In this document: positions 59,995-64,000 of the stretch, piece by piece | Position numbering within the stretch: position 1 is the stretch's first letter | Layout: each line of letters starts with the position of its first letter | Assembly: GCF_013374115.1 (NCBI RefSeq) | Contig: NZ_AP022673.1 | Span: forward strand, 2,814,001 to 2,878,000 | Direction of reading: 5' to 3' | Source of the DNA: Sphingomonas sp. HMP9 | GTDB taxonomy: Bacteria > Pseudomonadota > Alphaproteobacteria > Sphingomonadales > Sphingomonadaceae | DNA length: 64,000 bases | Notes under the pieces: model-generated | What the model saw: only the letters and a program-made list of their open reading frames with translations | Told to the model about the DNA's origin: nothing | The model's database searches: none | Position numbers and translations under genes: made by a program

Positions 59995-60393
59995 CTAGAC
60001 CCGAACGCTTTTCGGCGCCAACCGCCTGATATCAAGGACATCCACCTGCGCGAGCATCACCGCGCCCAGCGCCTTGTCCCCGGTCTCGACCAATATCCCC
60101 TCTCGCGTCGCGCGCACCGTCCGCCACGACACTTCGCGCACCGCCAGCGTCTTGCCGATCCGCTTGACTGCAGCAACCCGCCCGTCATCCGCGATCGCCA
60201 GCGCGCCCTGGCCATCCGCGCCGACCACGGCCCCCGCCACCGCAAACCCGCGAAGCTGCGCTTGCGCCGCGTCCGCCGCCTCTTCCGGTGTCTCGATCTT
60301 CACGATCCGCCGCATCCGCACGACCGTCCAGCCGACGCCAGCGAGCAGTAGCACCACGACGGTCGCGATGCCGCCGACGATCGCAGGTGTCAT
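59995..60393 (-). CDS. Membrane-anchored small protein in recQ operon
   Basis: A 132-residue protein with one N-terminal helix (AIVGGIATVVVLLLAGVGWTVV) and a soluble beta-rich remainder containing LAIADDGRVAAVKRIG and RATREGILVETGDKALG. It looks like a membrane-tethered small domain of unknown function. It overlaps the preceding gene in the operon by 4 bp (recQ, TIGR01244 protein, this gene, all minus). I do not recognise a family. Confidence 0.8.
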   Translation of the reverse strand: MTPAIVGGIATVVVLLLAGVGWTVVRMRRIVKIETPEEAADAAQAQLRGFAVAGAVVGADGQGALAIADDGRVAAVKRIGKTLAVREVSWRTVRATREGILVETGDKALGAVMLAQVDVLDIRRLAPKSVRV

Positions 60394-60818
60394 CGCGGCC
60401 CTGCGAGCGCGTCCAGCATCGGGCGGATTCCGCGCAAATCATACCCGGCGTCCTCGGCCTGCGCGAGCAGCAGGTTCGGATTCCGCCCCGCCTTCGCTGC
60501 CGCCAGCGCCCACAGGTTGCAGCTCCGCGTTCCCGACCGGCAATAGGCCAGCACGGGGCCGTCGGCCTCGACCAGAGCCTGCGTCATCGCGTCGATCTGC
60601 GGATGCGAGAAGCCCGCATGCGTCACGGGAATCGCGACGTATTTCAGCCCGGCCGCTTCCGCCGCAACGCGAATCGCGTCGCCTGAAGGCTGTCCCGCAT
60701 CCTCGTCGTCGGGACGATTGTTGACGATCGCCTTGAAGCCCGCCGCGGCGATCGTCGCCACGTCGTCGACCGCGATCTGTGGCGCGACCGAAATACTTTC
60801 GTTGATTTGCCGTATCAT
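60390..60818 (-). CDS. TIGR01244-type phosphatase/sulfurtransferase-like protein
   Basis: A 142-residue protein with a dual-specificity-phosphatase-like fold. The signature is YCRSGTRS, with Cys93 and Arg99 of the C-x5-R loop. TIGR01244 proteins (often fused to beta-lactamase-like domains as in Blh) are linked to sulfide metabolism or biofilm control. The stop and start overlap its neighbours by 4 bp each, so it is coupled to recQ. Confidence 0.88.
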   Translation of the reverse strand: MIRQINESISVAPQIAVDDVATIAAAGFKAIVNNRPDDEDAGQPSGDAIRVAAEAAGLKYVAIPVTHAGFSHPQIDAMTQALVEADGPVLAYCRSGTRSCNLWALAAAKAGRNPNLLLAQAEDAGYDLRGIRPMLDALAGPR

Positions 60819-62584
60819 GCGGACTCGCGGATCACCTGGAGGAAGGCATCCCCATAGGCGTCGAGCTTGCGCGCGCCAATGCCTGAAAGCAGGCTCAGCT
60901 CGGCCCGCGATCCGGGTCGCTGCCGCGCAATGTCACGCAACACCGAATCGTGGAAGATCACATACGGTGGAACGCCCGCTTCCTTCGCCAGGTCGCGCCG
61001 CCGCATGCGCAGCGCCTCGAACAGCGGATCGTCGACCGGGTTCGGCACGGCGCCAGCCGCACCCTTGCGCCGGCGCTCGCGCTTGGGCGGCACGACGATC
61101 GACACCGCCGCCTCGCCCTTGAGGATCGCCTTCGCCGCGGGCCCGAACTCTAGGCCCCCATGCGGATTGGTGCGCAGCGCATCCTTCAGCATCAGCGCAC
61201 GCGACACGGGTTTCAGCAGCGCCACCTCGTCGCCATCGACGATCCCGTACACCGACAGCGCCTCATGCCCGTTCATCAGGCTCCGCTCCGACGACACGCC
61301 CGTAAGGATACCCTCGATATACCCCACGCCGAACATCTGCCCCGTCCGGAACACCGCCGACAGGAATTTGCGCGCGGTCTCGGTCGCGTCCACCGCATCG
61401 ACATTGCCGAGGCAATTGTCGCAATTCCCGCAATCCTCCAGCCGCTCCTCGCCGAAATGCTTGAGCAGGATCCGCCGACGACACCCGGCGGTCTCGACCA
61501 GCCCGCCCATCGCGGTCAGCCGCTGGCGCTCGCCCGCCTGCCGCTCGGGCTCGACCTCGCCGATCCGTTGCCGAGCGCGCGCGAAGTCCTCCGCGCCCCA
61601 GAACAGGTGCGCGATCGCCGGGTCGCCGTCGCGCCCCGCGCGCCCCGTTTCCTGATAATAGGCCTCGATCGACTTCGGCAGCCCCGCATGCGCCACGAAC
61701 CGCACGTCGGGCTTGTCGATCCCCATCCCGAACGCGACCGTGGCGCAGATCACCATGTCCTCGCTCGCGACGAAATCCGCCTGGTTCTTCGCGCGCACCT
61801 GCGGGTCGAGCCCGGCATGATACGCCCGCGTCGGCCGCCCGCTCCGCCCCAGCGCCTCGGCGAGCTTCTCGGTCGCCGCGCGCGTCTGGGCGTAAACGAT
61901 CCCCGGCCCCGGGATCTTCTCGAGGATGTCGGCGATCTGCCGGTTGACGTTGTCGCGCCCCGAAATCGCATAGCGGATGTTCGGCCGGTCGAACCCCGAC
62001 ACGATCAGCCCCTCCTGCGATATCCCCAGCTGCTCCAGGATATCCGCGCGCGTATGCGCATCTGCGGTCGCGGTCAGCGCGAGCCGCGGCACATCCGGAA
62101 AACTGTCGAGCAACGGCCGCAGCAACCGATAGTCCGGCCGGAAATCATGCCCCCATTCGCTGACGCAGTGTGCCTCGTCGATCGCGAACAGCGACAATTT
62201 GGCCTGGCCGAGCAGGTTCCGGAAACTCTCGTTCGAGGCGCGCTCGGGCGCGACGTAGAGCAGGTCGAGATCGCCCGCCCGGAACCGCGCGATCGTCTCC
62301 TCGCGATTGGTATCGACCGAGGTCAGCGTCGCCGCCTTGATCCCGACCGCCGTCGCCGCACGCAACTGGTCGTGCATCAGCGCGATCAGCGGCGACACGA
62401 CCACGCACGTGCCCTCCAGCATCGTCGCCGGCAACTGGTAGCAGAGCGACTTGCCCGCCCCCGTCGGCATCACCGCCAGCGTCCGCTGGCCCGCGAGCAC
62501 CCGGTCGACGACATCGCGCTGCACGCCACGAAAATCAGGAAAGCCGAAGATGCGCTGGAGATCGGGAAGGGGGTCGAGTGCCAT
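60815..62584 (-). CDS. recQ: ATP-dependent DNA helicase RecQ
   Basis: A 589-residue RecQ helicase. It shows MPTGAGKSLCYQLPA (Walker A), AIDEAHCVSEWGHDF (DEAH), GTAR-like AFGMGIDKPDVRFV, the zinc-binding RQC part with Cys in LEDCGNCDNCLG, and a C-terminal HRDC domain (SELSLLSGIG-like AELSLLSGIGARKLDAYG). It unwinds recombination and fork intermediates. ATG 62584 is used. It heads a three-gene operon. Confidence 0.96.
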   Translation of the reverse strand: MALDPLPDLQRIFGFPDFRGVQRDVVDRVLAGQRTLAVMPTGAGKSLCYQLPATMLEGTCVVVSPLIALMHDQLRAATAVGIKAATLTSVDTNREETIARFRAGDLDLLYVAPERASNESFRNLLGQAKLSLFAIDEAHCVSEWGHDFRPDYRLLRPLLDSFPDVPRLALTATADAHTRADILEQLGISQEGLIVSGFDRPNIRYAISGRDNVNRQIADILEKIPGPGIVYAQTRAATEKLAEALGRSGRPTRAYHAGLDPQVRAKNQADFVASEDMVICATVAFGMGIDKPDVRFVAHAGLPKSIEAYYQETGRAGRDGDPAIAHLFWGAEDFARARQRIGEVEPERQAGERQRLTAMGGLVETAGCRRRILLKHFGEERLEDCGNCDNCLGNVDAVDATETARKFLSAVFRTGQMFGVGYIEGILTGVSSERSLMNGHEALSVYGIVDGDEVALLKPVSRALMLKDALRTNPHGGLEFGPAAKAILKGEAAVSIVVPPKRERRRKGAAGAVPNPVDDPLFEALRMRRRDLAKEAGVPPYVIFHDSVLRDIARQRPGSRAELSLLSGIGARKLDAYGDAFLQVIRESA

Positions 62585-62722
62585 TACCAAGCGATCTAGG
62601 CGTCGCGCGGTCGCCCGTCGAGGGGCGTGCCTGTATTCGGTATCCAGCCATTACCGATCATGAAATCGTTGCGAATACGATACGACACGGCAAGATCGCG
62701 GCGCCCTGTCGGTGGAGACCTC

Positions 62723-63697
62723 ATGATGATCGCCTATAGTCTACGAGCCGGCGTGGTTGGATCGGTGCTCATGGGCAGCGTCGCGCTTGCCGGCGATACG
62801 GTCGCGACCATCCGCGAGGTGCCGGTCGGCGGAATGATCGCCGCAACGATCGACGGCACGCCCGTCACGCTGCGCGTCGATCCCGCGGCGCCCGGCCTGG
62901 TATTCGTCACGACTTCGGTCGCGGAACGGCTTGCGCTGAAAGGCGGTGCGCTCGGACTTGGCTATTCGGTCGGCGGGCAAGGCGCGATGCAGGCGACGAC
63001 GGTGCGGCCAATGACGTTCGGGACCGATCCGGTGAAGCGCCGGATCGGTTTTCCGAGCCGCAAGCATGAGACCAAGGGCGACGCTGCCGACCCGCGGTGG
63101 ATTGGGCGCGCCTATGCCGATGTCGGCGATGGCAGCATCGGGCCGGGGTCGCTGCCCGAACCGGTCGTGCGCATCCTCCTGAACGCGCCGCGTACCGGCG
63201 AACGGACCGTCGCCTTGCCGATGGTCGATGGCGGCGGCCTGCTGGGGCGGCTCTCCGGCACCTTTGCCCAGATCATGATCGGCGGCCAGCCGATCCGCGT
63301 CCGCTTCGATCCCTATCACCCCCGCACGACCGTCACCGCCAACGCCGCCACGCTGATCGCGCAGGCGCAGCGCGGTACGCTGGCCGGCCTCACCGCACCG
63401 GTCGAGATCGCCTTCGGTATCGCCCGACCGGTCCGCATGATGACGCTCGCCACCCCCCTCGCGGTTGGCCCGCTTGCGGTGTCGTCGATCGGCGTGCGAA
63501 CGACCGACGTCGGCAGCGCCACCACGATCCCCGATGCCGACGCGCCACCCCCCGACCCCGACGAGATCGTCGTCATCGCCAAGGGCAAGCGCGACCCCAA
63601 ACACGATCGCCTGACGATCGGCGCCGACCAGCTCGACCGCTGCTCCGCCATCGTCTTCGACAAGCCGGCGAAACAGATCCGGCTGACCTGCGGCTAA
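62723..63697 (+). CDS. Secreted protein with two degenerate aspartyl-protease-like repeats
   Basis: A 324-residue secreted protein with a signal peptide (RAGVVGSVLMGSVALAG). It has two similar segments, VTLRVDPAAPGLVFVTTSVAERL (Asp53) and IRVRFDPYHPRTTVTANAATLI (Asp196), each resembling the D-T/S-G loop region of retropepsin-like folds, but with the catalytic D-[TS]-G replaced by D-P-A and D-P-Y. It therefore looks like an inactive pseudoprotease or an unrelated beta protein; this is inference. A GGAGACC site precedes ATG 62723. Confidence 0.7.
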   Translation: MMIAYSLRAGVVGSVLMGSVALAGDTVATIREVPVGGMIAATIDGTPVTLRVDPAAPGLVFVTTSVAERLALKGGALGLGYSVGGQGAMQATTVRPMTFGTDPVKRRIGFPSRKHETKGDAADPRWIGRAYADVGDGSIGPGSLPEPVVRILLNAPRTGERTVALPMVDGGGLLGRLSGTFAQIMIGGQPIRVRFDPYHPRTTVTANAATLIAQAQRGTLAGLTAPVEIAFGIARPVRMMTLATPLAVGPLAVSSIGVRTTDVGSATTIPDADAPPPDPDEIVVIAKGKRDPKHDRLTIGADQLDRCSAIVFDKPAKQIRLTCG

Positions 63698-63720
63698 AGT
63701 CGGTCGATATCCGGCCAGTC

Positions 63721-63748
63721 TGTCGCGGTCCGATCATGGACCGCGACA
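63721..63748. promoter_or_regulatory. Perfect inverted repeat before the HsdR-N-like gene
   Basis: TGTCGCGGTCC (63721-63731), six bases, and its exact complement (63738-63748). It lies 43 bp upstream of the HsdR-N-like start and 24 bp after the preceding stop. No T-run follows, so it may be an operator or a stem that limits readthrough. Confidence 0.5.
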
Positions 63749-63791
63749 CCGCGTCCCTGCATCCGGTCACGTTCAAACCGGGGGGACGCGC

Positions 63792-64000
63792 ATGGAACTG
63801 AACATCAGGCTGGCCGAGCTTCAGAAGCGGACGATCGAACATCGCGAGGTGCTGTTGACCGAAGAAGCGGCAAAGACCGCGCTGGTCATGCCGTTCCTCC
63901 AGTCGCTCGGCTATGACGTGTTTAATCCATCCGAGGTCGTACCCGAATTTACTGCCGACGTCGGCACCAAGAAGGGGGAGAAGGTCGACTACGCGATCTG
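63792..64000 (+). CDS. Type I restriction HsdR-N-like protein (truncated by window edge)
   Basis: The first 69 residues of a protein resembling the N-terminal region of type I restriction HsdR-like/HSDR_N_2 proteins: EEAAKTALVMPFLQSLGYDV and ADVGTKKGEKVDYAI, which has the PD-(D/E)xK nuclease-like pattern (VDYA). The rest is outside the window, so the full identity is uncertain. GGGGGACGCGC precedes ATG 63792. It could be a solitary nuclease-like gene or part of a restriction or defence system. Confidence 0.75.
   Translation, partial: MELNIRLAELQKRTIEHREVLLTEEAAKTALVMPFLQSLGYDVFNPSEVVPEFTADVGTKKGEKVDYAI

Noticed and set aside
63573..63842. Minus-strand 89-residue frame near the right end
   Set aside because: It overlaps the secreted-protein gene and the HsdR-N-like start, and is arginine/serine-rich without motifs.
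1..64000. CRISPR array, IS element or prophage
   Set aside because: No regularly spaced direct repeats, transposase, integrase or phage structural genes were seen. The inverted repeats found are small and lack any coding content of their own.

Overview
The window is GC-rich, densely packed chromosomal DNA from an alphaproteobacterium, most probably a Sphingomonas-like member of the Sphingomonadales. This rests on gene order and signals, not on any search: a hemE-linked replication origin, mnmE-mnmG-rsmG-parA-parB next to holA-lptE-leuS, a GTTC-N7-GTTC LexA box before an imuA-imuB-dnaE2 mutagenesis cassette, the ubiH/ftsK/lolA/xth neighbourhood, and a LOV-HWE photoreceptor kinase. Nothing looks like a prophage, plasmid, IS element or CRISPR array. 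The only hint of accessory DNA is a truncated HsdR-N-like gene at the right edge.

Layout. 1-4.0 kb: dnaE2 (cut by the left edge), imuB and imuA on the minus strand behind a LexA box. 4.4 kb: tRNA-Gly(GCC) followed by a gene-poor scar. 4.9-9.2 kb: ABC ATPase, FtsX-type permease and AttH/lipocalin-like protein, translationally coupled. 9.3-15.8 kb: signalling genes, comprising a class I glutamine amidotransferase, a single-domain response regulator, a LOV-HWE histidine kinase, and an MHYT-PAS-GGDEF-EAL gene split by a 13-bp duplication. 15.9-22.8 kb: an OmpR/TctD-TctE type two-component system divergent from a solute-binding protein, OprP-type porin, CitMHS transporter and an alpha/beta hydrolase, probably a citrate-uptake module. 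22.9-33.8 kb: UbiH-type hydroxylase, ftsK, an OprB porin, lolA, xth, ribA, a DUF218 protein, a HAD phosphatase, a YggS protein and a ThiE-like protein. 34-50.9 kb: left arm of the origin region (DUF3576-leuS-lptE-holA; parB-parA-rsmG-mnmG-mnmE; ogt-type methyltransferase, dienelactone hydrolase, terC, rho, hemJ, hemE).

About 50.93-51.25 kb is the probable chromosomal oriC: a short AT-rich patch and a cluster of DnaA boxes between hemE (minus) and the PEP-synthase regulator (plus). Genes next to it run outward on both sides, and three parS sites lie within about 10 kb. 51.25-57.2 kb is the right arm (ppsR-type regulator, maf, aroE, coaE, dnaQ, hpf, ptsN, thioesterase, DUF1491). 57.3-64 kb holds a SleB-type cell wall hydrolase, an AsmA protein, a recQ operon, a secreted protein with two degenerate aspartyl-protease-like repeats, and the truncated HsdR-N-like gene.

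The most unusual observations are a hairpin repeat inserted in frame in leuS (residues about 238-274), the 13-bp duplication that uncouples a membrane sensor from its cyclic-di-GMP domains, and small hairpin repeats occupying four of eight convergent gene junctions. Most of the rest is ordinary core chromosome.
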